64,000 nt of DNA from Prorocentrum cordatum (taxonomy: Eukaryota > Sar > Dinophyceae > Prorocentrales > Prorocentraceae): the NCBI GenBank assembly GCA_963575745.1, contig CAUYUJ010001447.1, positions 1,070,180 to 1,134,179 of the forward strand. Reading direction: 5' to 3'. Under the pieces are notes generated by a model, which saw only the letters and a list, made by a program, of their open reading frames with translations, did not search any database and was not told where the DNA came from. Shown piece after piece: positions 9,773 to 20,189 of this stretch; position 1 is the stretch's first letter, and every line of letters starts with the position of its first letter. The translations under genes were made by a program, and so were the position numbers.

Positions 9773-10025
9773 AAGGAGGAGGAGGAGGAGGAGGAGGAGG
9801 AGGAGGAGGGAGGAGGAGGAGGAGGAGGAGGAGGAGGAGGAGGAGGAAAAGGAGGAGGGAGGAGGAGGAGGAGGAGGAGGAGGAGGAGGAGGGGAGGAGG
9901 AGGAGGAGGAGGAGGAGGAGGAGGAGGGAGGAGGGAGGAGAAGGAAGGAGAAGGGAGGAGGGAAGAGGAGGGAAGAGGAGGGAAGAGGAGGAGGAGGAGG
10001 AGGAGGCGGAGGAGGAAGGACAGGA
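9773..10025 (+). repeat. GGA purine tract upstream of the AGF ORF
   Basis: About 250 bp of GGA/GAG with short GGAA and AGGG variants. It starts about 20 bp beyond the ATG of the AGF repeat ORF on the minus-strand side, so on that strand it is a CTC tract directly 5' of the gene. Confidence 0.85.
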
Positions 10026-10740
10026 TAGGGGAAGGACAGGAGGAGGATCCGGGCAGGACCACGAGGAGGGCGAGCGTGGCTTCGGGTTCTAGCTCGGATC
10101 TTCGGCGGCCGTCCAGGGAGACGCCGGAACACCAGGGAGCGCCCTCGGCGAGGCGCAGCTGCCCGAGGGCATCCCGAGGCTGGAGAGCAGCCGCTGGGAG
10201 AACGCCGGCAAGAAGGGCCCACTGCCCCACGCATCCAGCGGCATGTCTTCTTCAGCGTGCGGGCCCAAAGAGGTCGCGGCCCGCTCCCTGGGGCCAGCAA
10301 TGCGCCCCAGATCCGCTTCTGATGGCCCTCGGGGCCCTCGCCGGCCGAATTCTACAACCAGGATGGAACAGGCCATCTCGTCAGAGACCTGGGACCGGGA
10401 AGTGAAGCCCCCTCTCGTGACTCCGAAGGGTGTGCTTTGCAAAAAGTATTGCTTGCAACCCGCGACTGGGGGGGCGGCCGAGGACCTCGACTGAGATCTG
10501 CAGCGCGCCCCGACGATGTCTCACCAAACCCCTAAGTAAGCCCAAACGGCGCAGATAGCAAACCACACCCTGGCGTAACAATACTCATTGTCTTTGTTAC
10601 GAAGCGGACAGATCACCAGTGACCCAGCACGCGTCGCAACGTGAGCGAGTGCAGCGATATGGCAAGACAATTGGCCAGGCAAAGTTTGGGCTGCGCGCCA
10701 GAAGAAACCCACTCCGGAGCGAGAATGGCGGCCGAAGGAA
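10026..10740. other. Unique stretch, no gene supported
   Basis: GC-rich to about 10500, then more balanced to 10740. No domain, tandem repeat or RNA gene was recognised. Confidence 0.35.
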
Positions 10741-10850
10741 GAAGAGGAGGATGAGGATGAGGATGAGGATGAGGATGAGGATGAGGATGAGGATGATGAG
10801 GAGGAGGAAGAGGAGGAGGAGGAGGAGGAGGAGGAGGAGGAGGAGGAGCA
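10741..10850 (+). repeat. (GAGGAT)n then (GGA)n microsatellite
   Basis: About nine GAGGAT/GATGAG hexamers (10747-10797) pass into GAG trimers (10798-10850). It is entirely purine plus T on the plus strand. Confidence 0.9.
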
Positions 10851-11015
10851 ACGAGGGGGGAGTGAGCAGCATGGTTGCCAAAATCGGCCGCCGCGCGCCC
10901 CACCTGCGGCCCAACCATACTCGTTGTAGTCGCCAACCCTCCTGCCCTTCCACCACTCTTTTCGTCCGGCCCAGACCTGGCGTCGGCGCTTCCCGCGCCG
11001 CGCTGCTCCTCGCGC

Positions 11016-11018
<3 letters not shown>

Positions 11019-11071
<53 letters not shown>

Positions 11072-11167
11072 AAGCCGAGGAAGGAGCTTGAAGCGAGCCC
11101 AGGTTCGAGGACCGAGGGATCATGGACCGAGGATCGAAGGGGGAGGGAGGGAGGGAGGGGAGGAGAG

Positions 11168-11200
<33 letters not shown>

Positions 11201-11300
11201 AAGCCGAGGAAGGAGCTTGAAGCGAGCCCAGGTTCGAGGACCGAGGGATCATGGACCGAGGATCGAAGGGGGAGGGAGGGAGGGAGGGGAGGAGAGGCGA
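11019..11300 (+). repeat. 129-bp tandem duplication with GA repeat
   Basis: 'GCCGAGGAAGGAGCTTGAAG' begins at 11074 and again at 11203, a period of 129 bp. Each unit runs from a (GA)n stretch through 'CCCAGGTTCGAGGACCGAGG' and 'ATCATGGACCGAGGATCGAA' to GGGAGGGAGGG. Because 129 is divisible by three, frames stay open through both copies without implying a gene. The copies are nearly identical, so the duplication is recent or homogenised. Confidence 0.9.
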
Positions 11301-11439
11301 GCTAGGTGCGCTGGCGCATCTTCACTGTCCCTCCCTCCCGCCCCTGCCCATTGCGCTGACGTGTTCTCCACCCGCGGACACGGACCATGGCCGACCGGGA
11401 ACCCCGCAAGAAGACCCAATCGTTTCATGCGCAATCGGG

Positions 11440-11900
11440 AAAGCTGTGGCCTGTGGGACGTGTGGGACATGTGGGACCTGTGCCCCCCAAGGGAGGACCC
11501 ACGAGGGGCCCTAACAGAAGGTGGGAACTCTGGATCTGCGGACCTGGCGGACCAGCGGGTCGGATCTGCGGGACTTGTGGGACCTGCGAGACCTGCGGGA
11601 CCTGTAGGAACTGTGGGACCTGCCTGCGTGACCTGTGGGACCTGTGGCACCAGCGAAACCTGCGGGACCTGTGGAGCCTCCGTGGGGCCTGTGAGACACG
11701 CGACACCTGTGGTACCTGTGGGTTCTGCGGGGCCTGTCGGACCGGTGCGACCTGTGGGGCCTGCGATTCCTGCGGCACCTGACCTATGATACCTGTGGGA
11801 CCTGTGGGACGACCGGCGACATTGTGGATCATGTGGGATCTGTGGGACCTGTGAGGCCTGTGAGACCTGCAAAGCCTGTGGGACCTGCGAGCCCTGTGGT
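11440..11900 (+). repeat. 9-bp minisatellite (GGGACCTGT)n
   Basis: Dozens of GGGACCTGT/GGGACCTGC units with drift to GGCCTGTGA and similar. On the minus strand the phase gives collagen-like GPT/GPA triplets (IAGPTGRTGPTGPAEPTGTT). On the plus strand it gives CGTCGTC or GPVGPV. All frames are open because the unit is a multiple of three with no stop. A collagen-like exon cannot be excluded but is not supported by flanking sequence. Confidence 0.8.
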
Positions 11901-12160
11901 ATCTAGATATGTGGCCCACGATGGGGCGAGTGCGCCAATCTGAACGACGGGAGCATAGCGCCGATCCGGAAATGAGGCCCACGCTGCAGCGATAGCATAT
12001 CTTTTTGTAAAACCGAGCAGAATCGGAAGGCAGCATAGCATAGGAAAATCACCATTTGAAATCCGATGTCTGAGAAAACCGTACGCGGAGAGGGCCAAAT
12101 ACCCCGTACCCCAGACAGAGTCAGGGGAGAGAGGAGGGCAGTATCCATATTGTGTAATTG

Positions 12161-12450
12161 TGGAGGAGGAGGAGGAGAAGGAGCGAGGAGGAGGAGGAGA
12201 AGGAGGGAGGAGGATGACGAGGAGGAGGAGGAGGAGGAGGAGGGACGGGCTCCTATGCCGACAGGTCCGGGTCCCAGAGCTGGAGGGGAGGAGAGTTGAG
12301 GAGGAGAAAGGGAAGGAGGGAGGACTTCCAGTCTCCAGAGGAGTGCGGGCGGGCCCGCACTGCGCAGCAACGGACCGGTGACCGAGGTCTATGGGAGCTC
12401 TTGCTGTGTTGCGGGCAGCCTCGTCGCCACGCGTGGGTGCGCCTCGACGG
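12161..12450 (+). repeat. GGA tract plus dispersed ~210-bp repeat, copy 2
   Basis: A GGA tract (12161-12242) is followed by the block series 'GCCGACAGGTCCGGGTCCCA', 'GAGCTGGAGGGGAGGAG', 'GCGGGCGGGCCCGCACTGCG', 'GGTCTATGGGAGCTCTTGCT' and 'GGGCAGCCTCGTCGCCACGC', matching 4617-4850. It is the shorter of the two copies. Confidence 0.75.
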
Positions 12451-12531
12451 TCCCGTGGCCCGGCGAGGGCCAAGCAAAAGGCGAAAACGGCGAAGAGCCT
12501 CCGTCTTCCGAGAGGATCGACTTCAGACCTA

Positions 12532-12700
12532 ACATAAACATAAAAACTCGGAGTTCCGCGCGGATTTCTCGGATCGGCGCTGGACCCCCCTCCCTGGCGC
12601 GCGGAGCGCGCCGGGGGCGGCGCTGGAGGCGCCGCCCTGCGGCCCCAGCGCCGATCCGAGCAATCTGCACGGACCTCTGAGTGTTTATATTTCTGCCACT
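12532..12700 (+). mobile_element. Hairpin element family, copy 2 (best preserved)
   Basis: Terminal arms of about 50 bp: left ATAAACATAAAAACTCGGAG, then GCGGATTTCTCGGATCGGCG; right, reverse-complemented, gives ATATAAACACTCAGAGGTCC, then GCAGATTGCTCGGATCGGCG. The innermost 16 bp (CTCGGATCGGCGCTGG) are a perfect inverted repeat. The loop is GC-rich and includes its own short palindromes (GGCGCCGCC-type). No ORF; probably non-autonomous. Confidence 0.75.
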
Positions 12701-12816
12701 TTTTGTTCCCCTATAACTTCTCCCCAGATGCGATTTGCTCCACCGAGCTTACTCTCGTAAGAGCAAGAAGAGCCACTGCCATCAGAACTCCGCAGGATTG
12801 GGTTCCCAAAGGCCTC

Positions 12817-12893
12817 CCCCCCGAGCTGGTGGCACTCCGTTCCGGGCACTCTCAGGGGGCGCGCCCCGCACGGGGTGCCACCAGCTCGGGGAG
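12817..12893. repeat. Inverted repeat, 22-bp arms
   Basis: 'CCCCGAGCTGGTGGCACTCC' faces 'GGGGTGCCACCAGCTCGGGG' with one mismatch across a ~29-bp loop rich in GGGGGCGCGCCCC, itself a nested palindrome. It could form a cruciform, or be a small solo hairpin insertion. Confidence 0.85.
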
Positions 12894-13002
12894 GGGGAGC
12901 GGCCAGCCTCCCTAGCTGGTGATGGTGGTTCATTCCTCTCTGGCGATCTGCAGAACATGCATAAACGGTTCGTAAGTATACAAGCATTATACATCCTGGT
13001 TC

Positions 13003-13066
13003 TGAGACTCGACGAATACCACAAGTCTGGGGTAAATCAATTACGTCGACGATCTCATACTCGAGT
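13003..13066 (+). repeat. Possible solo arm of the 987-1164 fold-back family
   Basis: Text from 'CTCGACGAATACCACAAGTC' through 'GGGGTAAATCAATTACG' to 'CGATCTCATACTCGAGT' follows the same order as the right arm at about 1100-1164. The encoded shadow peptides (GVNQLRRRSHTR against GVNVLCSRSPTR) make the likeness clearer than the DNA. Only one arm is evident. Confidence 0.3.
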
Positions 13067-13080
13067 CTATGCTTGCCAAG

Positions 13081-13700
13081 ACGTCGCACGTCCAGGCTGA
13101 TATACACATCAGGCCCGTCCCGCTACGGCTGCCGGGCCCGCGAGGCCACGCCACGCGCCGCTCGCGAGGGCCCCTGCCGATACCCGAAGGTCGCCAACAC
13201 GCAGAACTGCCGTGACGTCCCCCGCGACACGAAGCACTTCTTCCCGTCGCGAGAAAATGCTTTCCTCGCCGCGAAGACAATCTCGGCTTTCTCACTGAAG
13301 CAAAATAATGGGCCCATTTTCCACCGCCGCTATGACAGGTAGGTGAAGGAGGAGGAGGAGGAGAAGGAGGAGGAGGAGGAGATGACGGAGAAGGAGGAGT
13401 AGGAGGACTTCCCCATCCTCCCTTCGCCCCCGTCCTGCCCATGGTAGTTTGTGGTGGTATCAAACAGATTACACCAAAGAAAAACCCCAATCAGTGGATG
13501 GTCTGATGAAATCGATGGTGAGATTGATTGAGTGCGATGATTAGTGAGATCGATCATGCGATCGATAATGAATCGTGGGATCGATAAAACAAATCGATAA
13601 AAAGATCGACCGGGATCCCGTGAACCCCGAACCCACTGAACTCGGCCCAGAACCAATGACCAGGAACCCGGGAACCTGGAACTGGGAACCCGGGAACCCA
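13081..13700. other. Unique stretch with short GGA run and ATCGAT-rich sector
   Basis: A GGA run lies at about 13343-13400. From about 13500 to 13615 the words GATCGAT, GAAATCGAT and GATAAA recur (a degenerate ~12-bp repeat around ATCGAT palindromes), followed by 'GGAACCCGGGAACC' repeats to 13700. No gene is seen. Confidence 0.45.
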
Positions 13701-13706
13701 AATTCG

Positions 13707-13757
13707 GGTGTTGCTAAAGGTGCCCCTGGGCCGAGGTGCCCCTGGGCCGAGGTGCCC
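13707..13757 (+). repeat. GGTGCCCCTGGGCCGA tandem repeat
   Basis: Three head-to-tail units of about 18 bp, 'AGGTGCCCCTGGGCCG'. The same motif recurs twice at 32838-32865 ('AAGGTGCCCCTGGCCCAAGG'), linking two otherwise unrelated regions. Confidence 0.7.
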
Positions 13758-13847
13758 CCAGGGTCGCCAGGCACGGCCGCAGGACTTCCGCTCAGACCAG
13801 CCCGCTAGAACAAACCTTGACATGACATATGATACCATGGCCGCGGC

Positions 13848-13896
13848 TAGCGGAAATGTCCCGCCGATTTTAAATCGGCGGGAGACATTTCCGCTA
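13848..13896. repeat. 49-bp near-perfect palindrome
   Basis: Arms TAGCGGAAATGTCCCGCCGA... and ...CATTTCCGCTA meet at the centre ATTTTAAAT with no loop. The only asymmetry is a 2-nt bulge (GA) in the right arm. It could extrude as a ~23-bp hairpin. Confidence 0.9.
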
Positions 13897-14127
13897 TTGG
13901 ACCCCTGCAGAACAAGCACTGCTTGGGGAACATCCAGCCAGCCTGCACGGCCGGGCCGCGCGCCGCCCAGCCAGCGGCGGCCGGCCCCTGCCGCCCCGCG
14001 GCGAGGGACGAGCGGCGCCCGCCGCCCGCGTCGGGCATGGCGCCGCCCGCGCCGCGCGTCCCGCAGGGTGCGCCATGCTGCGCTGGTCGCAGGAGCCTGG
14101 AACGGCCTGCAGCAGCATCGCGCGTCC

Positions 14128-14330
14128 TCCTCCTCCTCCTCCTCCTCCTCCTCCTCCTCCTCCTCCTCCCCTCCTCCTCCTCCTCCTCCTCCTCCTCCTC
14201 CTCCTCCTCCTCCTTCTACTCTCCTCCTCCTCCTCCTTTTCCTCGTCTCCTCCTCGTCTCCAAAGCGTCCTCCTCCCTCCTCCTTTTCCTCCTCCTGCTC
14301 CTCCTCCGCGCCCTCCTCTGGGCGCATTCG
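14128..14330 (-). repeat. CTC pyrimidine tract
   Basis: About 200 bp of CCT/CTC with a few TTC and CTT interruptions, purine-rich on the minus strand. Confidence 0.85.
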
Positions 14331-14399
14331 CCGCCACCGGGCTGAGGCACGAGAGCGGCGCAAACGCTGCCTCGCTCCGTGATCCAGTCCGTCGGGGTC

Positions 14400-16281
14400 A
14401 CTTCGTAGCCCAGTGGCGCAGCCTCCGCAACTGCCCGACTGCACCCGTGGCCTTTTGCGGTCCCGGGCCTCCAGAGGCCCCACGGCCCGAACAACAACCA
14501 ACGTCCAAATCACCGTTCGCCGCCGCCGCCTCCGGTCGCGCGCTGGCATGGAAGCCGCATCTCATCTCGTTGTGAACAAGCGCACGATGAGAAACCTTGC
14601 ACCGAGGCACGGGTGCGCATCGACAACGCAGTCCGCCGCAATCACGACCAAGCCAATCGCCACTGGACGACTGAAGTGTGCAAACAGAGCGCAGCTTGGT
14701 AAAAGAACCTCTATCCATCCGTGCATCTGTTGTACATATCTATGCTTCTGGCCATACGACATATTAGGGTCACCCGCGAGAGCCCCATGTTCAAAAGGAG
14801 CGGGCCCTAATTTGCGGAGCTGTTCTGCAAAATTGAACTTCTAAGCCTGAAGTGCGTGGAGCCTGCAGCAACCACATCTTCAACACCAAGCGTTATTCAA
14901 CTTCCGGCGATACCCACCGACATATTCGGCCTTCGTGGTTGCTGCTGCACTCTACTCTGTCACGTTATGTTCGGTCCTGTCCTGTTCTGTTCATGTTTGT
15001 TTTTTCCTCTGACCAGTCTCACATCGGCTCGCACGCTGCATGTAGTAGGGCGCGATTCATGCTTCGCTGCTCTAGTCTACAATACAGTTTTCAACTATGG
15101 CGCGTGTAGAATGCATACTCTTCTCTACCGAACAAGTCGACGGGTCAGCCTTACGTCGTGGCGCCTGTCACGTCTGATACGTCGTGAAATGGGTCCTTGT
15201 TGCGGCTGTTTTTCAAGTGCCCAGCATGACCTCTGCGCGCACGCCGCGTTGGATAAGATGCAAATGTCGGTCGCTGATACGTTGTTGTCCTGCTATATTC
15301 GCCCACGTTCGATTGTGAAGTAACCAAGTCGACTATTCTACATTAGCTTGACTGGCTTCTTCTAAGAAGATGTGCTAGTGCGCTCGGTCCTGCAATGTCG
15401 TGTGGCGGTCAAGTCCCCGCCATCACCTACAACCCGAAAGTATGATATGCGATGCTATGTGCTGCTATATGCAATGGTGTGTCATGATGTGTTCACATGT
15501 GTTCAGGCCGATTAACTCTGAACACTTTGTACACATAGGCTTCGGTTAAAATGCGAGAGATCAAACATCTGTACAACGTGTACGACATGTATGTACTCTG
15601 ACGTGTGGTTAGTTTGGCGTTATCGTTTGCGGTGGTGTGTTAGCGTCAGCCCTGTTTCTAGCTTCGCGTCTGTTAGAACGAGTATGTAAGCTTAGTGTAC
15701 GTGCGTGTTTATGTTTCGTTATGCTGTTTGATACGCAGTTCTTTCATTATGATATCGGGTAACCGTTGCCGCGGTGGTGGTGCAATTCACACAATCGGGT
15801 TAATGTACGTGGGGTTCTGTCATGGACCTATATGTTCAGCACCGCTCTGTCGTGATACCATGGGCTATGTCGAGGCGTGATATGCGTCGTTATGCTGTGT
15901 TCCCCAACGCTCGGCTAGGTCATGTTCTATATGTCGGAGCATGATATCCTTTGCTACGGCGTGATATGTTTGCACAGTGACCAGTATAGTGAGCTATGTT
16001 CTGTGATGTCAAGAAAAATGCCCATCAGAGTGTGTCAGATCCTTGATTGACAAATATATTCATCGCCGCTGTGGTGGCAAGACTTTCTTCTGGTAGGTCT
16101 TGGTGTACTCGAGTATACTCCGCTCCGCCACAATGCCCGGATTTGTTATTATATGCACTGCTAGTTTGGTCTATGTCATGTTCTGGTATTGCCTGCTATG
16201 TTGTGTTTTGCCACGCTCGGTTCAGCAACTGTTTCTGTTATGCTGACAGTTTGCCCATCGAGTGTGTAACACTGCTGTTTG

Positions 16282-16330
<49 letters not shown>

Positions 16331-16640
16331 TTGCCACCGTGGTTGGTCTACTTATATATATATATGTGTAATCTACATATACTCTGATGTTCATGTGTTT
16401 GTGTGGCGCACTCTGCTACGACACTCTCTGTCGTAGTAGGATACCGTATGATAAATGGTGCTGCGCTGTGAAATGATCGGCGATGGCAAGCAATTGTATG
16501 GTGTGCCATGTCATCAGATCTTATGCCACGAGCTGCGATGCTGCTATCTGCTGTCTCTTGGCAATGTATGGTTGCTGCAATGTGGTCGGTCATGGTGCCA
16601 TCTCCTACGCGCTGGTCTGGCACCGTGTGTTTGTCATGAT
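14400..16640. other. Low-GC unique region with (TA)n
   Basis: Compared with its surroundings this stretch is AT-richer, with TGTT/TGTC-rich text and a (TA)n run of about 45 bp at 16283-16327 plus a shorter one near 16352. Frames up to ~155 codons occur (for example from a GTG near 14856) but have no initiator ATG, no domain and no repeat structure. I see no gene, RNA or element boundary. Confidence 0.4.
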
Positions 16641-17029
16641 ATCGGGAGATGGAGGTTGACACCGAGGCGGCACGGAGACCCCGCACCTGGAAAGCGGTTT
16701 CGATGTTGTGTCGTGCGCGCGGGCGGGAGAGCCGAAGCTGCGTGGGCGGACGAGCGGAAGGAACTCGCTGTTGATAAGGCGAAGCCAAGCCCAACGATGC
16801 AGCTCCCTGGTTGGCTGAAGGTGGCCCCGCCTGTTGGCTGGCGGTGGCTTGGGGGTGTTCCGATGGTGTCCCGATGGTGTCCGATGGTGCCCCGATGGTT
16901 TTTCGAAGGTCCAGATCGTGTACCGACGGTGCTCCGATGATGTTCAGGTGATGGCGCTTCCCCCACTCAGTGTTTACACTTAGGGGTTCTTTCTTCTGCT
17001 CTAAGGATCTGGGCCTGTCTGCCGCTCTG

Positions 17030-17530
17030 GAGGCTGTGTTGCCGCCGCCACCGCCCCGTCGCCGCCTCGTCGCCGCCCCTCGTCTGGGAGTGTCTGCCGC
17101 TCTGGAAGCTATATTGCCGCCGTCGCCGCCCCGTCGCCTCCTCGTCACAGCCCGTGTGCCGATATGGGCGGCGGGGACACATGTGGACGCAGCCACTATG
17201 GCCTTCGGTGGAGCTCCTTATGGGGGCGACAAAACCTGCGAGGTGTGGGCCGACACAGGTGGCGGGGGCGCATGCGGACGCAGCCGCTGAGGCCTTCGTT
17301 GCAACGCCCTATGGGGCCACGAAGCGCGTGATGGGGGGTGCCGAAATGTGCGGCAAGGATGCATGTAGACGCAGCCGCTGGGGCCTTCGGTGGAGCTCCG
17401 TGTGGGGGCCACGCAACGCGTGAGGGGTGTGCTAACATGGGCGGCGGGACGCATGTGGACACACCCACTGGGGCCTTCGGTGAAGCTCCCTATGGGGCCA
17501 CGACGCGATTGATGTGGGTGTGCCGAGATG
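17030..17530 (+). repeat. ~89-bp unit array A, about four units
   Basis: A GCCGCC-rich lead-in (17030-17160, duplicated 'CTGCCGCTCTGGA' blocks) is followed by about four units containing 'GCATGTGGACGCAGCC', 'GGGGCCTTCGGTGGAGCTCC' and 'TATGGGGCCACGA' with 'GTGTGCCGA'. Same family and orientation as the arrays at 53.3, 55.1, 57.1 and 60.6 kb. Confidence 0.75.
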
Positions 17531-17689
17531 GGTGGAGGACAGATGCAAGGATGGTAGGAGGGGGGAGGGGGAAGAGGAGCGAGGAGGACGCCGGAGCATT
17601 GCTGATTCAGAAGCGATTGCTGACCCAACATCAAGGGATGGCGGGGAAAAGGTAAACAGAACAACCTTCCTGACTGTTGAACTTCCGTC

Positions 17690-17845
17690 CTGCTGGGGGA
17701 ACCCGAAGGTACCGATACCTCTACTCCCCGGGCCTCTCCCGGGGCGCGTTCTGACCAGGACGTCGAGGCGACTCCAGCGGTGGCGACGAGGACCTCCCAG
17801 GCGGCCTCAAAAAGGCGCAAACGAAGCCAGGGTAGCAACATGGGC
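17690..17845 (+). repeat. Dispersed ~130-bp repeat, copy 2
   Basis: Shared blocks with 38-172 and 32525-32665: 'GGTACCGATACCTCTACTCC', 'CCTCTCCCGGGGCGCGTTCT', 'CAGCGGTGGCGACGAGGACC' and 'AAAAAGGCGCAAACGAAGC'. It carries no coding sequence. Confidence 0.7.
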
Positions 17846-17994
17846 ACGCACATCCTCCTCCCCCGCCGCTACCACCGGTCCTGTCCTGGAGCAGCCTCGC
17901 CCGCTCGAGCGCAGACACCGCCTTGTCCGCCTCCGCAGACGGCGCAGGCCATCCCCCGCCAATTCGGCATCGCCGGCGTGCGCACTATGAGGTC

Positions 17995-18245
17995 ATCCTC
18001 CTCCTCCTCACCCTCCTCCTTTCCTCCTCCTCCTCCTCCTCATCATCATCATCATCATCCTCATTCTCATCCTCATCATCATCATCCTCATCCTCATCCT
18101 CATCCTCATCCTCATCAGCATCATCATCATCATCATCATCATCACCATCATCATCATCAACATCATCATCAGCATCAGCATCATCATCATCAGCAGCATC
18201 AGCATCATCATCATCATCAACAACAACAACATCCTCATCTTCCTC
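17995..18245 (+). repeat. CAT/CTC compound microsatellite
   Basis: CTC repeats pass into TCATCATCATCC and CATCAT with CAGCAT interruptions, ending at about 18245. Poly-His and poly-Ser frames result and are artefactual. Confidence 0.9.
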
Positions 18246-18389
18246 TTCCTCCCCACTCCTCCTTCTCCTGCTTTTCTTCGTGGGAACAGCTTGCGCTGGG
18301 CTAGAGTCTGGTTCATTGCGACCAGGGGCCTTTCTGTGAAAAATTCAGGACTCGTCTGGTCCTGGGGCTCCTGATCATAGCTCATCTGG

Positions 18390-19364
18390 CTAATGCTTCC
18401 TGTTGGGAGGGAGGAGCCCCTTAGATAGCCTGGCTATCGCCTTTTTGCCAGCGTCCATCGGACGATGGCAGGCCTTCCCCAAACTATTGAAGCGCAAGTG
18501 CCCCGAAAAGCCACACACCTGGCACCACCAGAGCCCGCGCAGGCACCGAATCTTGTGGGACCCGTGGGTCTGGTGGGGAAACCCACACAGGGAGAGCTCA
18601 ACCATGAATTCAACGGAAGTACTCTGGTGGGTGCCGTAAGGCACCGCTGGCAGAACGAAACCCCATTTACACGTATTGAAACCTGATGGGCTGTAACTTC
18701 ACGAACATTCGGGCCCGCTTTGCTGCCACTAAAACTTCAGGGGCTAAAGCCCCTGGCACATAAGCGGCAACAACCAGGTGTTCCAGAACGCGGGAGGCCA
18801 AATCGTCGACCCGAGCAACCTCGGCCAACACATCCTGGGGGAGACTGGCTAATGCTGCTCCGCGCTTGGCCGCGAGGTCGGGCGCTTCATTCACTCTGAA
18901 CTCTGCTTACCCCGCTTGATGGCCGATATCAGCCTCGGTGAGGTGACTCTTGATCTTACGAAAAATGGCCTGTCCATACCTCTGGTGAGACTCGTGCCAG
19001 AAACGGGCCCAGGCTGCAGCGTGCAGGGGAGGAACATCACCTGGGCCATCCTGGATCGTTTTCAAGACGTAAGCACAATCAACCACAAAACTCCAGGCCC
19101 CGAGGTCTGACTCAAGGCCTGGGTCAGGCCTTTGAGTTCCGCGAGGGGCACCGCCTGGCGCCTTCCAAGGATCGGTCCACAGGCAGTCCCCTGTACACCA
19201 CCATTAAACCAAATTGCAAAACCACATCCGCATCTACGAAGCCTCACATCACTCGAATGATCACCGCTAATCTCATCAGCTCCTACATTAGCCCCTCGGG
19301 GTAGCTCTAGGCGAACTCCTTCCTCGAGACCTCCTCTTCCGCCAGGAAATCCCGCTCTGGCCAT
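18390..19364 (-). pseudogene. Retroelement RNase H and C-terminal zinc-knuckle relic
   Basis: Reading the minus strand from 19364 gives RRCGCGFAIWF, then GRRQAVPLAELKGLTQAL, the first part of an RNase H fold with the AEL helix. The frame then shifts near 19110, and SFVVDCAYVLKTIQDGPGDV follows, supplying an Asp. A run to HESHQRYGQAIFRKIKSHL and LTEADIGHQAG ends in an in-frame TAA (about 18909), and the same frame resumes with NEAPDLAAKRGAAL and REDDLASRVLEHL-like text to 18667. A third piece (18644-18390) reads WWCQVCGFSGHLR ... KACHRPMDAGKKAIARLSKG, a Cys/His knuckle like those ending dinoflagellate non-LTR polyproteins. One frameshift and one stop show the copy is dead. Upstream RT is absent, replaced by a CTC tract, so this is a 5'-truncated copy. 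Family assignment rests on recollection of pattern, not alignment. Confidence 0.6.
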
Positions 19365-19459
19365 GTGTCCACGTGCGGGTCAATCCACATCACTGGGACA
19401 AGTCCCCAGTGCCAGAAACATGGCCAGTCCTCGTGCTCCCAGTGGGCCTGCGGGAGCAC

Positions 19460-19905
19460 TCCTCCTCCTCCTCGTCCTCCTCCTCCTCCTCGTCCTCCTC
19501 CTCCTCTCCCCTCTCCTCCTCCTCCTCCTTCTCCTCCTCCTCTTCCTCCTCCTCCTCCTCCTCCTCCTCCTTGTCATTCTCCTCCTCCTCCTGCTCCTCC
19601 TCCCCCTCCTCCTCCTCCTCCTCCTCCTTATCCTCCTCCTCCTCTCCCTAACTTCACGCTCCCGCTCCCTCCTCCCTCTTGCACTACGCCCTTTCTCCCC
19701 CGTCCCTTACTCCTTCCCTCCTCCTCCTCTTGCTCCTCCTCATCCTCCTCCACGTCCTCCCTCTCCTCCTTCTCCTCCTCCTCCTCCTCCTCCTCATTTT
19801 CCCCTCCCTCCTCCTCTCCCTACCTTCGCGCTCCCGCTTCCTCCTCCCTCTTTCCCTCCGCCCTTTCTCACCCGTCCCTTCCTCCTCCCCATCCTTCTCC
19901 TTGTC
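19460..19905 (-). repeat. CTC pyrimidine tract
   Basis: About 440 bp of CTC/CCT/TCC, broken by ACTTCACGCTCCCGCTCCC-like inserts that occur twice (about 19650 and 19825), implying an internal duplication of about 175 bp. Low-complexity frames are rejected. Confidence 0.85.
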
Positions 19906-20189
19906 CTCACCGTACTTCGGTCTCCGAAACATGACGCAGTCCCGCATAGTTTCGGATGGCTCTTTTGTCACACCGTGCTTAATGTGTAATTGCTACATCA
20001 TGCTCAGCACGCTCAAGGCCGAGCTGAGAAGCACAACCAGCCAACGACGAAGCAAAATCGGATCGCCCAATCGGGTTTGCAAAGGTCTGCCCAAACAGGT
20101 CCGACCTCACCATTGAGGCGGCTCCGTGCCGCACATGCCTCAGCACTGCAGGTCACGTTTTAGAACGTACCCCTCACCATCCTCTCACG

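Noticed and set aside
14856-15323. 155-codon frame in the low-GC region
   Set aside because: It opens at GTG, not ATG, and has irregular Cys/Leu-rich composition, no domain and no repeat or splice support.
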